Shown in pieces: positions 1 through 6,771 of a stretch of 21,082 nt of DNA. Location: positions 1-21,082 of the forward strand of contig CAITOG010000331.1 in NCBI GenBank assembly GCA_903893955.1, written 5' to 3'. The notes beneath the pieces are model-generated. The model was given only the letters and a program-made list of their open reading frames with translations. It had not been told where the DNA came from and made no database searches. Both the position numbers and the translations under genes were made by a program. The number at the start of each line of letters is the position of its first letter. Within the stretch, counting starts at the first letter, position 1. This stretch comes from an uncultured Actinomycetes bacterium. Its GTDB lineage: Bacteria; Actinomycetota; Acidimicrobiia; Acidimicrobiales; RAAP-2.

Positions 1-1355
1 AGAAGAACGGCGTCACCCCGGCCGAGTGGACCGATCGGACCTCGGCACGCTTCCAAGAGGCGTGGGAGCTGCTTGATGTGTCGAACGACGACTTCATCCG
101 CACGACAGAGGCTCGCCACCATGAGACGGTGCAGGACTTCCTCCAGGCCATCTGGGACAACGGCTTCATCCGCAAGGACAAGTACCGCGGTCTCTATTGC
201 GTGAGCTGCGAGGACTACTACACCGAGCAGGCACTGGTGGACGGCAAGTGTCCTGTGCACGGACGAGCGGTCGTCGAGATGGAGGAGGACAACTACTTCT
301 TTCGTCTGAGCGAGTTCCAGGATCGGCTGATCGAGTGGTACGAGGCCAACCCAGAGGCCATCAGGCCCGCATCGAAGCGCAACGAGGCGCTGAGCTTCAT
401 CCGCGGCGGGCTCGAGGATGTCTCGATCACTCGCACCAGCCTGACCTGGGGTGTGCCGGTGCCATGGGACGAGGCGCATGTCTTCTATGTCTGGTACGAC
501 GCGCTCATCAACTACCTCACCGCCATCGGCTACGGGCGCGATGAGGCGCAGGTGGCCACCTGGTGGCCCTCAGTGCACCACCTGATCGGCAAGGAGATCA
601 TCAGATTCCACTGCGTCTGGTGGCCAGCGATGTGCATGGCAGCTGGCGTCGAGCCACCGGCGAGCATCTTCGTCCACGGCTGGCTCCTCGTGGGCGGACA
701 GAAGCTGTCGAAGTCGATGACAGGCGACGATGCACCGGTGAAGCTCACCGAGATCACCCCTGCATCGTTGACCGAGGATTTCGGCGTGGATGCAGTTCGG
801 TATCACCTCTTGCGTGACACCCCGCTTGGGACGGACGGTGAGTTCTCAATCGAAGGGCTCGTCGCCCGTTACAACGCTGATCTGGCCAACAACTTGGGGA
901 ACCTCGTGGCGCGAGTCGCCACCGTGATCGGCTCGAAGTGCGACGGCATCGGACCAGCGCCTGATCCGACGAGCCCGCTCAAGGTCGCCGCCGAAGAGGC
1001 GGTCAGCGCTTCGAGCGCTGCGTGGGAGCGGTTCGCCCCCCATGAGGCCCTCGAGGCGACGTGGCGACTCATCGGGGCAACGAACGCTGAGCTCGAGATC
1101 ACCGAGCCCTGGAAGGCCGAACCCGGCACCGTCGATGGGGTCCTCGGCTCGGCCCTCGAGGTGGTTCGCATTGTGGCCCTGCTCATCTCTGCCGCGATGC
1201 CCTCGACGGCGAAGGAGATCTTCGAGCGGATCGGCCTCGAGGAGGCGCCCGAGAGCCTGCGACTGCTCGACGCTGCAGTGTGGGGGAGTGCCGCGCCTGA
1301 TCGCCCGGTGACGAAGGGAGCGCCGCTCTTCCCACGCCGGAAGCCGGCGCAGTGA
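1..1355 (+). CDS. metG: Methionyl-tRNA synthetase, 3' part (N-terminus outside window)
   Basis: Charges tRNA-Met with methionine in the cytoplasm. The open frame runs in from the window edge (codons in phase from base 3), so the Rossmann-fold start with its HIGH-like motif is not visible; a GTG at 78 is internal. About 450 residues are present. A zinc-knuckle insert follows near bases 198-260 (YCVSC then CPVH), the KLSKS form of the KMSKS ATP-binding loop lies at 702-716, and an all-alpha anticodon-binding domain fills the rest. The protein ends after PRRKPAQ with no C-terminal tRNA-binding (EMAP-like) extension, as in the short bacterial forms. Its TGA overlaps the GTG start of tatD (GTGA), so the two are probably co-translated. 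The family assignment is secure; only completeness is limited by the window. Confidence 0.96.
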   Translation, partial: KNGVTPAEWTDRTSARFQEAWELLDVSNDDFIRTTEARHHETVQDFLQAIWDNGFIRKDKYRGLYCVSCEDYYTEQALVDGKCPVHGRAVVEMEEDNYFFRLSEFQDRLIEWYEANPEAIRPASKRNEALSFIRGGLEDVSITRTSLTWGVPVPWDEAHVFYVWYDALINYLTAIGYGRDEAQVATWWPSVHHLIGKEIIRFHCVWWPAMCMAAGVEPPASIFVHGWLLVGGQKLSKSMTGDDAPVKLTEITPASLTEDFGVDAVRYHLLRDTPLGTDGEFSIEGLVARYNADLANNLGNLVARVATVIGSKCDGIGPAPDPTSPLKVAAEEAVSASSAAWERFAPHEALEATWRLIGATNAELEITEPWKAEPGTVDGVLGSALEVVRIVALLISAAMPSTAKEIFERIGLEEAPESLRLLDAAVWGSAAPDRPVTKGAPLFPRRKPAQ

Positions 1356-2140
1356 GCACCTGGGTCGATTCGCACTGCCATCTCCAGGAGCGCTACCTCC
1401 CGGGCGAGGACGGCGCTGATGCGCTCGAGGCCCTCCGTCGGGCTCGAGCGGCAGGCGTCGAGGCTGTGGTGTGTGTCGGGACCGACGAAGCGACGTCGAG
1501 GCAGGCGGTGGCGCTCGCCGCTGACCAGCGGGGCGATGACCTGCCGACGCTGCGCGCCGTCGTCGGTCTCCACCCACATGAGGGCTACGAGGATCTGAGG
1601 TGGCTGGCCTCGATCCTCGACGACGGCGATCCTGCAGTCGTCGGCGTGGGGGAGTGCGGTCTCGACTACCACTACGACAATGCGCCGAGGGAGGCACAGC
1701 GCCGATCATTCGCCGAGCAGATCGCCATGGCGCATGAGCACGACCTTGCGCTCGTGATCCATGCACGTGATGCCTGGGACGACCTGTTCGACGTGCTCGC
1801 GTGCGAGGGCGTCCCGACTGAGACGGTGCTGCACTGCTTCACCGGTGGCCCGAGCGAGGCTGCCCGCCTGGTCTCGCTGGGCATCACCGTCTCCTTCTCG
1901 GGCATCGTCACGTTCAAGAACGCCGACGACCTGCGAGCCTCCGTCGCCGAGGTGCCCCTCGAACGGCTCCTCATCGAGACCGACAGCCCGTTCTTGGCCC
2001 CGGTGCCGCACCGAGGCCAGCCCAACGAACCGGCGCTCGTGCCGCTCGTGGGCGCTGCGATCGCAGCCGTGCGAGACCAGAGCGACGACCTCGTGGCGAC
2101 GGCGACCTCCGCCAATGCGGCTCGGATCTTCCGCCTCTGA
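1352..2140 (+). CDS. tatD: TatD-family metal-dependent DNase/hydrolase
   Basis: A 262-residue TIM-barrel hydrolase of the TatD family, which members use as a Mg-dependent exonuclease or deoxyribonuclease in the cytoplasm. Metal ligands are all visible: the HCH pair (H8, H10) in VDSHCHLQ, E101 in GECGLDYHYD, H137 in VIHARDA, H161 in LHCFTGG and D211 in ETDSPFLAPVPHRG. Length is normal for the family. It starts at the GTG that overlaps the metG stop, and this metG-tatD pairing is common in actinobacteria and other bacteria. The exact physiological substrate cannot be told from sequence. Confidence 0.95.
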   Translation: MSTWVDSHCHLQERYLPGEDGADALEALRRARAAGVEAVVCVGTDEATSRQAVALAADQRGDDLPTLRAVVGLHPHEGYEDLRWLASILDDGDPAVVGVGECGLDYHYDNAPREAQRRSFAEQIAMAHEHDLALVIHARDAWDDLFDVLACEGVPTETVLHCFTGGPSEAARLVSLGITVSFSGIVTFKNADDLRASVAEVPLERLLIETDSPFLAPVPHRGQPNEPALVPLVGAAIAAVRDQSDDLVATATSANAARIFRL

Positions 2141-2457
2141 GGCTCTGGGCTCCCCCTCCTCACCCCGGCGCGGTCGGTATTCGAGTTCAACGACATCAGC
2201 CGGTTCGCGCTTGTCGTCATCGGGGCGTGGAGCGCCTGCTTTTCGGCACGGCCAGGAGCACCTTGTCAGCGAGCTTGGAGAGCGACGAGAGCACCTGACA
2301 GTTGGGTGAGATCGCTCGGAACCGGTTCTGGGCTGGAAGAGCGAAACCTGCTGTGACCTGCACCTCTGGCCCGTTTTGATCCTCAGTTTGCGCTTGTCGC
2401 AGCCCCTTCGTAGCGTGGAGGGTCCGGGTTGATGAGTGGAGGCTCTCGCCCGAGGAA
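2141..2457. other. Intergenic region between tatD and the RlpA-like gene
   Basis: About 317 bases without a convincing gene. It is visibly less GC-rich and less codon-like than its surroundings. It contains a 10-bp palindrome GAACCGGTTC at 2319-2328 and a direct repeat GCGCTTGTCG at 2207-2216 and 2390-2399. A promoter-like pair at 2388-2416 lies at its downstream end. I looked for the c-di-AMP (ydaO) riboswitch that precedes some actinobacterial cell-wall genes and could not recognise it. A 96-codon minus-strand frame across 2217-2507 has no recognisable protein features. Confidence 0.6.
2388..2416 (+). promoter_or_regulatory. Putative promoter of the rlpA-ksgA-ispE unit
   Basis: TTGCGC at 2388-2393 and TAGCGT at 2411-2416 are separated by exactly 17 bases. 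The -10 matches the TANNNT form usual in actinobacteria; the -35 matches TTGACA only in its first half. A start of transcription near 2423 would leave a short leader before the gene. Confidence 0.45.
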
Positions 2458-2485
2458 TTGTCCCCTAGGAACGGTGGAGTCCTGA
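2432..2485 (+). CDS. Possible 17-codon upstream ORF
   Basis: ATG at 2432 opens a 17-codon frame that begins MSGGSRPRN and ends at TGA 2483-2485, only a few bases downstream of the predicted transcription start. Its stop overlaps a CTG (2482-2484) that is in frame with the RlpA-like protein, so it could couple translation of that gene. There is no conservation evidence and it may be chance. Confidence 0.2.
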   Translation: MSGGSRPRNCPLGTVES

Positions 2486-3072
2486 AGACCCGAAGAACCA
2501 CGCGCACCCGTCATGCCATTGCACTGGCGGCGGTTGCATCGATGACAGTCCTGCCGATCGTGCTGCTGGAGGGTGGCTCGACTCAGGCGGCTGGTCGACC
2601 CCAGACCTCTGCAGCGCCAGGTGGCCTGCACCTCCACCAGCGGGTGCTTCATCGCATCGCGCTGGTGGATAACCGGGTGACCCAGCCGTCGACGCCGACG
2701 ACCGCGGCCCCGACGACCACGGTGCCGGTCACGAGCCCGCCGACGACCGCAGCCCAGCCGGTGCCGACCCCGGCACCAGTTGCCCAGGCGGTGGCGCCCG
2801 CTCCGACGACCACGACGACCGCTGGGCCGAGCCACCATCAGACCGGTCTCGCGACCTGGTACGCCTGGCGAAGCGGTCAGTGTGCCAGTCCCACGCTGCC
2901 GATGGGGACGACCGTCTGGGTGACTAACGTCGCCACCGGCGCGAGCGCCTCGTGCCTCGTGACCGACCGTGAGGCGGCCAACCCTGGCCGGGTCATCGAC
3001 CTCGACACCTCTGTGTTCCAGGCCATCGCTCCGCTCTCGGCGGGTGCGGTGACGGTTACCATCGGCTGGTGA
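2458..3072 (+). CDS. Secreted RlpA-like double-psi beta-barrel protein
   Basis: A 204-residue protein if started at TTG 2458. A basic N-terminus (KTRRTTRTRH, residues 10-19) and a hydrophobic stretch (about 20-38) followed by AAG give a signal peptide or anchor. A Thr/Pro/Ala-rich linker runs from about 78 to 128. The C-terminus (about 129-204) is a short RlpA/DPBB domain with GLATWYA, LPMGTTVWVTN and the TDREAANPGRVIDLD strand. RlpA proteins bind or cleave denuded glycan strands, but the Glu/His segment of catalytic RlpA is shortened here (SGQCASPTLP), so activity is doubtful; two cysteines (C142, C166) may form a disulfide. The start is uncertain: the GAGGAA next to the TTG is too close, and a CTG at 2482 is an alternative. 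Its stop overlaps the ksgA start. It sits where mycobacteria have rpfB. Confidence 0.8.
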   Translation: MSPRNGGVLKTRRTTRTRHAIALAAVASMTVLPIVLLEGGSTQAAGRPQTSAAPGGLHLHQRVLHRIALVDNRVTQPSTPTTAAPTTTVPVTSPPTTAAQPVPTPAPVAQAVAPAPTTTTTAGPSHHQTGLATWYAWRSGQCASPTLPMGTTVWVTNVATGASASCLVTDREAANPGRVIDLDTSVFQAIAPLSAGAVTVTIGW

Positions 3073-3890
3073 CCCTCAGCCGCCCCGAGGCCCGAGCCCT
3101 GCTCGAGAGCCACGGTCTGCGGCCGAAGCGCAGGCTTGGGCAGAACTTCGTCGTCGACGCCAACACGCTGTCGCGCATCGCCCGCCTGGCCGCGATCGCT
3201 CCGGGTGAGCGCGTGCTCGAGGTGGGGGCTGGCATGGGGGCGCTCTCCGAGGCGCTGCTCGCGGCTGGAGCCGAGTTGCGGTGCCTCGAGGTAGATCCCG
3301 AGCTCGTCGAGCTGCTCAGAGAGCGCCGCGAGCTCGACCAAGCGTCGATCATTCTCGGTGATGCGCTCGAGTTCGACCTCGACGAGCTGTGCCCGGCCTC
3401 GCTCGCTCCCTGGGCGCTCGTGGCCAACCTTCCCTACAACGTCGCAACCCCGGTGGTCCTCCGAGTCTTGGAGCAGGCTCCCCAGGTCGAGCGGCTGCTC
3501 GTGATGGTCCAGCTCGAAGTCGCCGACCGGTTGGCGGCAGGCGTCGGCGACCCGGCCTATGGCGCCGTCTCGTTGCGAGTCGCCTACCACGCCACCGCCA
3601 AGGTGGTCGGCAAGGTCCCGCCGACCGTGTTTCTCCCGCAGCCGTCGGTCGACTCCGGTCTGGTCTCGATCATCAGGCGGCCGAAGCCCCTGGTCGATCC
3701 CGGAGTCGCCACCGAGGAGGAGATCTTCGTGCTGGTCAAGCAGGCCTTCGGCCAGCGACGAAAGATGCTTCGCCGATCGCTCGCCGGGGTGCTCGATGAG
3801 GCGTGCTTCGAGCGAGCTGGCGTCTCGCCGACGGCTCGCCCAGAGGAGCTCGATGTGGCGGCGTTCGGACGGCTGGCCGCAGCCCGATGA
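3069..3890 (+). CDS. rsmA: 16S rRNA (adenine1518-N6/adenine1519-N6)-dimethyltransferase RsmA/KsgA
   Basis: Dimethylates two adjacent adenines in the 3' hairpin of 16S rRNA using S-adenosylmethionine, a late check in 30S assembly. The 273 residues contain LGQNFVVD (23-30), the SAM-binding EVGAGMG (51-57), the acidic LEVD that holds the ribose, and the catalytic NLPYNV (120-125). The KsgA-specific C-terminal lobe follows. It starts at a GTG inside the stop of the RlpA-like gene (GTGA) and its own TGA overlaps the ispE ATG, so the three genes form one translationally coupled unit. In Mycobacterium the equivalent unit is rpfB-ksgA-ispE, which links cell-wall and ribosome functions. Confidence 0.97.
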   Translation: MTLSRPEARALLESHGLRPKRRLGQNFVVDANTLSRIARLAAIAPGERVLEVGAGMGALSEALLAAGAELRCLEVDPELVELLRERRELDQASIILGDALEFDLDELCPASLAPWALVANLPYNVATPVVLRVLEQAPQVERLLVMVQLEVADRLAAGVGDPAYGAVSLRVAYHATAKVVGKVPPTVFLPQPSVDSGLVSIIRRPKPLVDPGVATEEEIFVLVKQAFGQRRKMLRRSLAGVLDEACFERAGVSPTARPEELDVAAFGRLAAAR

Positions 3891-4684
3891 GCCGGTGGCG
3901 GATCAAGGCGCCGGCCAAGCTGACCTGGTCGCTCGAGGTCACCGGGGTCCGCCCGGACGGCTTCCATGAGCTTCGAGCGGAGATGGTGACCCTCGACCTG
4001 GCTGACGAACTGGTCATCGACGACCACGAGGAGGGCCTCGAGATCATCGATGCCCGTCCGAGCCGTGACGCTCATCTCTCGGCAGGCCCCGAGAACCTCG
4101 TCAGCCGTGCCCTGACGCTCGCAGGACGACGGGCGCAAGTCCGCTTGACCAAGGTGATCCCGGTCGGAGGAGGCCTCGGCGGTGGGTCAGCGGATGCGGG
4201 CGCGATCCTGCGCTGGGCTGGCTTCGATGACCTTCTCGTGGCATCGCAGCTCGGCGGCGATGTGCCGTTCTGCCGGCGAGGTGGCCGAGCGCTCGTCGAG
4301 GGCATCGGCGAGGTGGTGATCCCACTTGCCCACGAAGATCGCACCGTGGTGCTCCTCCTGCCACCTTTCGGCGTCGAGACGGCCGCGTGCTACCGAGCCT
4401 TCGATCGATTCACCGCCGCTGGGCATCGTCCGGCAGGGCGGAACCACCTGCTCCAAGCTGCGTGCGAGGTCGAGCCGAGGCTCAACGCATGGAGAGAGCA
4501 CCTCGGTGCCGTCACTGGCGGTGAGGTGGTGCTGGCGGGAAGTGGCTCGACACTCTTCGTGGAAGGGTCGTTGGCCACCCTCGGCCTGGCCGAGACTCGA
4601 GTGCTTGAGGTAGATGGCGAGCGAGGCGTGCTCGTGGAGGCATCGACGGTCCCTGCCGAGTGGGCGGAACCAGAGCTCTCCTGA
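3887..4684 (+). CDS. ispE: 4-diphosphocytidyl-2-C-methyl-D-erythritol kinase
   Basis: A GHMP-family kinase that phosphorylates the 2-hydroxyl of CDP-methylerythritol with ATP in the MEP isoprenoid pathway. Visible are the N-terminal APAKLT (catalytic-site Lys 11), the substrate segment RPDGFHEL, the glycine-rich ATP loop PVGGGLGGGSADA (92-104), the catalytic Asp in LGGDVPF (D125) and the C-terminal LAGSGSTLF. ATG 3887 is chosen because it overlaps the rsmA stop and puts the conserved APAK at the usual distance; the frame stays open 28 codons upstream but that part has no family similarity. At 265 residues it is somewhat short, mostly in the C-terminal half. Confidence 0.95.
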   Translation: MSRWRIKAPAKLTWSLEVTGVRPDGFHELRAEMVTLDLADELVIDDHEEGLEIIDARPSRDAHLSAGPENLVSRALTLAGRRAQVRLTKVIPVGGGLGGGSADAGAILRWAGFDDLLVASQLGGDVPFCRRGGRALVEGIGEVVIPLAHEDRTVVLLLPPFGVETAACYRAFDRFTAAGHRPAGRNHLLQAACEVEPRLNAWREHLGAVTGGEVVLAGSGSTLFVEGSLATLGLAETRVLEVDGERGVLVEASTVPAEWAEPELS

Positions 4685-4688
4685 GAAC

Positions 4689-4708
4689 CCATCGGCCAGA
4701 GCCGATGG
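4689..4708. terminator. Hairpin between convergent ispE and bS22 genes
   Basis: An 8-bp perfect stem (CCATCGGC / GCCGATGG) with a CAGA loop lies five bases after the ispE stop and ten bases from the bS22 stop, where transcripts meet. No U-tract follows on either strand, so it may act as a weak bidirectional terminator or a 3'-end stabiliser. Confidence 0.45.
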
Positions 4709-4717
4709 AGCACCGAC

Positions 4718-4819
4718 CTACTTGCCGGCTGCCCTTCGCTGCCAGCGCGTGGCCTTCAGCATCTTCTTGTGCTTCTTCTTACGCATGCGCTTGCGGCGCT
4801 TCTTGATCAGAGAACCCAT
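4718..4819 (-). CDS. Small ribosomal protein bS22-type (AURKAIP1/COX24 domain)
   Basis: A 33-residue, very basic protein starting MGSLIKKRRKRMRKKKHKK and ending RRAAGK, read on the minus strand. It matches the actinobacterial AURKAIP1/COX24-domain miniprotein (pattern MGSxIKKRRKRMxKKKHxK) that was found as an extra 30S protein, bS22, in mycobacterial ribosome structures. It probably binds 16S rRNA. No clear Shine-Dalgarno precedes the ATG. A TAGCCT box at 4830-4835 (minus strand) ends ten bases before the ATG, so the mRNA leader would be only about three bases. It is convergent with ispE and divergent from the VOC gene. It is short enough to be missed by most gene callers. Confidence 0.9.
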   Translation of the reverse strand: MGSLIKKRRKRMRKKKHKKMLKATRWQRRAAGK

Positions 4820-4829
4820 GAGAAATGAG

Positions 4830-4835
4830 AGGCTA
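4830..4835 (-). promoter_or_regulatory. Putative -10 box of the bS22 gene
   Basis: TAGCCT on the minus strand, ten bases before the ATG. It fits the TANNNT form; no good -35 is seen. It lies within the short divergent region shared with the VOC gene. Confidence 0.35.
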
Positions 4836-4875
4836 CAGGGCGACAGCGCCGAGCGCCAAACGAGAGGAGGGCAGC

Positions 4876-5253
4876 ATGACACCTCGTGTGGCCAGGATCG
4901 ATCACGTCCAGCTTGCGATGCCGCAGGGTCAAGAGGTCGAGGCGATCGGCTTCTATGCCGGGCTCCTCGGGCTTGAGCACGTCGAGAAGCCCCCTGTGCT
5001 CGCGGCCAGAGGAGGCTGTTGGTTCAGGCTTGGAGAGGTCGAGCTGCACCTCGGCGTCGAGGAGCCCTTCGTCCCAGCTCGCAAGGCTCACCCCGCCCTC
5101 GTGGTGGATGGCTATGACGAGTTCCTCGTTATCTTGGCGTCGGTTGGCGTCGACGTCCGACCTGACACATCGATCGAGGGGGTGACCCGCTGTCACGTCG
5201 ACGACCCCTTCGGGAATCGCATCGAGCTCATCGCCGAGCCTTCGCCGAGGTGA
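4876..5253 (+). CDS. VOC-superfamily (glyoxalase-fold) protein
   Basis: A 125-residue single-module protein of the vicinal oxygen chelate fold, which covers glyoxalases, dioxygenases and resistance proteins. The metal-ligand pattern is visible: H10 in RIDHVQLAMP, H58 in VELHLGV and E117 in GNRIELI, with the typical DPFGNRIE end. ATG 4876 is chosen over the upstream ATG at 4825 because a strong GAGGAGGG Shine-Dalgarno (4864-4871) sits five bases before it and because VOC domains start at the RIDHV strand. It is monocistronic and faces the ferredoxin operon convergently. The substrate is not predictable; a methylmalonyl-CoA epimerase is less likely given its length and motifs. Confidence 0.88.
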   Translation: MTPRVARIDHVQLAMPQGQEVEAIGFYAGLLGLEHVEKPPVLAARGGCWFRLGEVELHLGVEEPFVPARKAHPALVVDGYDEFLVILASVGVDVRPDTSIEGVTRCHVDDPFGNRIELIAEPSPR

Positions 5254-5278
5254 CGGTCGGGCTTCCAAGCGCCTGTCG

Positions 5279-5488
5279 CTACCGTCGAGGCTCGAACTTC
5301 TCGAGGAACAGCGCCTTTCGAGGGCACTGGCGGACCGCCAGCTCTGCAATCTCCACCAGGCGACGGGGGACCTCGTCGCTGATGATGGGGTAGCCCCACT
5401 CATCGAGGGTGACGAGCTCGCCAGCGATCTCAGCGCAGTGGCCGTAGCCGTCACAGGCGATCGGATCGACTCTCAGCCTCAGCGCCAT
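5279..5488 (-). CDS. Ferredoxin, probable [3Fe-4S] type
   Basis: A 69-residue cytoplasmic one-electron carrier. The cluster cysteines are C12 and C18 in the CDGYGHC loop and C55 in QCPRKAL. The middle ligand of a regular CxxCxxC 4Fe motif is replaced by Tyr 15, which is typical of the single-cluster ferredoxins that serve P450s and related actinobacterial redox partners. It starts at an ATG ten bases inside the end of the NuoF-like gene and closes the minus-strand redox operon, so it most likely carries electrons to or from that flavoprotein and the heme membrane subunit. Confidence 0.92.
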   Translation of the reverse strand: MALRLRVDPIACDGYGHCAEIAGELVTLDEWGYPIISDEVPRRLVEIAELAVRQCPRKALFLEKFEPRR

Positions 5489-6771
5489 TCGAGCACCTCA
5501 TCGTTCTTCGGCAGCTCGAGGACCGTCGGCGAGCTCGAGGCGGCGCAGCGCCGCCCGCCGAGGTGACCAGCGAGGTCGGCTGCGAACACTCGCAGGCCGC
5601 TGCGGACCATCCGTGCCACGCCGTCGGGGTGTGCGCACGCCCCTCGACCGTCGATGGCGGCCAACAGGCCGGTCAGGCGATTCTCGAGCCGTCCCGACGA
5701 GCTGGCATTGGCGGCGAGCATCAGGTCAGTCGCCAGCGCAGGCAGCCCGAATGCGCAGGGCCCGCACTGACCGGCGCTCTCGTGGCTCATCCACTGCGTG
5801 ATGCGAGCGATCTCGGCGATGCCGCATGACGAGTCGTCGAAGACGACGATCACGCCGGCGCCAACAGCACCGCCATAGGGTCGCAGTCCATCGTTGGACC
5901 ATGGGGCGTCCAACGCATCAGGACCCACGAAGGTGCCGCCATAGCCGCCGAGGAGGAGGCCTGTGATTCGGCCGCGAGGCTTGGCTCTCGCCACGATGGA
6001 TCCGAGCGTGGTGCCGAGCGGGACCTCGAAGACGCCGCTCTCGAAGACCGCACCCGAGACGCTGGCGAGTGCCGTGCCGAGGCCGCCACCGGCGCCAGCG
6101 AACCACTGCCCACCATGTCGTGCGATCAGCGCCACGTCAGCGGTCGTCTCTGCGTTCTCGACATAGGCGCGTCGACCACCGACCTTGAGGATCGCCGGCC
6201 GGTCAGGTCGGAATGTGGGGCGGGCGTCGGCGCCGTCGAGCCACGCTGCAAGACCGGATTCCTCTCCTGCCACATAGCGCCCTGGGGGGCTCACGATCTT
6301 GAGGTCGACGCGTGATCTCTTGGTGCCACTGCGCTCGAGGATCGCTCGGTTCAGCGAGTCGATGGCTCCCGGGTTGTCCCGTGCCACTGCAATGACGACC
6401 TCAGCGGCGTCGAGGATGGCGCCGAGGACCTCGGCACCGTCGAGCACGAGGTGCGGAGCGAACGCCGCCAGCACGCTGTCCTTCTGGGCCGCAGGCTCGC
6501 CCTCCATGAGGTTGATCGCCACGATCGGTCGCTTCTTCCATCCCATGGCTCCCTTGAGCTTGATGGCGGTGGGGAAGGCTGCGCCACCACGACCAGTCAG
6601 GCCCGATGCCTCGATGGCGCCGAGCATGGCACTGCGCCATTGGTCGTCCTTGCGCTTCGTTGGCAGCGACAGTTCGCCGTGGATCGCGAGGTGGCCGGCG
6701 AAATCGAGTGGCCGACCCTGCTCGGTGCCGGCGAGCAGCCGCAGCTCTCCAGCGGCGAGAACGTCGCTCAT
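5479..6771 (-). CDS. NuoF-like flavin/iron-sulfur oxidoreductase subunit
   Basis: A 430-residue protein related to the 51-kDa NADH-binding subunit of complex I (NuoF) and to RnfC/HoxF. It has the FMN/NAD loop GRGGAAFP (60-67), the GEESGL segment (169-174), an SLBB-like region (about 248-282) and a C-terminal cluster domain. There the N3-type motif reads SAGQCGPC (C336, C339) plus C379 in GACAH, so the first of the usual four cysteines is Ala 333. The ATG at 6771 is chosen for its GAGGAAG Shine-Dalgarno and its ATGA overlap with the membrane-protein gene; the frame is open 126 codons upstream but that part is non-homologous shadow. It is likely to feed electrons from NAD(P)H to the ferredoxin or heme partner, or the reverse. 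There is no NuoE/NuoG nearby, so it is not part of complex I. Confidence 0.9.
   Translation of the reverse strand: MSDVLAAGELRLLAGTEQGRPLDFAGHLAIHGELSLPTKRKDDQWRSAMLGAIEASGLTGRGGAAFPTAIKLKGAMGWKKRPIVAINLMEGEPAAQKDSVLAAFAPHLVLDGAEVLGAILDAAEVVIAVARDNPGAIDSLNRAILERSGTKRSRVDLKIVSPPGRYVAGEESGLAAWLDGADARPTFRPDRPAILKVGGRRAYVENAETTADVALIARHGGQWFAGAGGGLGTALASVSGAVFESGVFEVPLGTTLGSIVARAKPRGRITGLLLGGYGGTFVGPDALDAPWSNDGLRPYGGAVGAGVIVVFDDSSCGIAEIARITQWMSHESAGQCGPCAFGLPALATDLMLAANASSSGRLENRLTGLLAAIDGRGACAHPDGVARMVRSGLRVFAADLAGHLGGRRCAASSSPTVLELPKNDEVLEWR

Noticed and set aside
846..1766. Minus-strand 306-codon open frame across metG/tatD
   Set aside because: Arg/Pro/Ser-rich shadow with no domain pattern; the plus strand holds two clear enzymes here.
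2141..2457. c-di-AMP (ydaO) riboswitch or rpfB-type RNA switch before the cell-wall gene
   Set aside because: The conserved blocks were not recognisable, and the likely promoter at 2388-2416 leaves only a short leader. A covariance-model search would settle it.
2217..2507. Minus-strand 96-codon frame in the tatD-rlpA gap
   Set aside because: No domain, no Shine-Dalgarno evidence, and it runs into the rlpA-like coding start.
5252..5286. GACGGT...ACCGTC inverted repeat as terminator between the VOC and ferredoxin genes
   Set aside because: Six-base arms are 23 bases apart and part of one arm is inside coding sequence ends; too weak to call.
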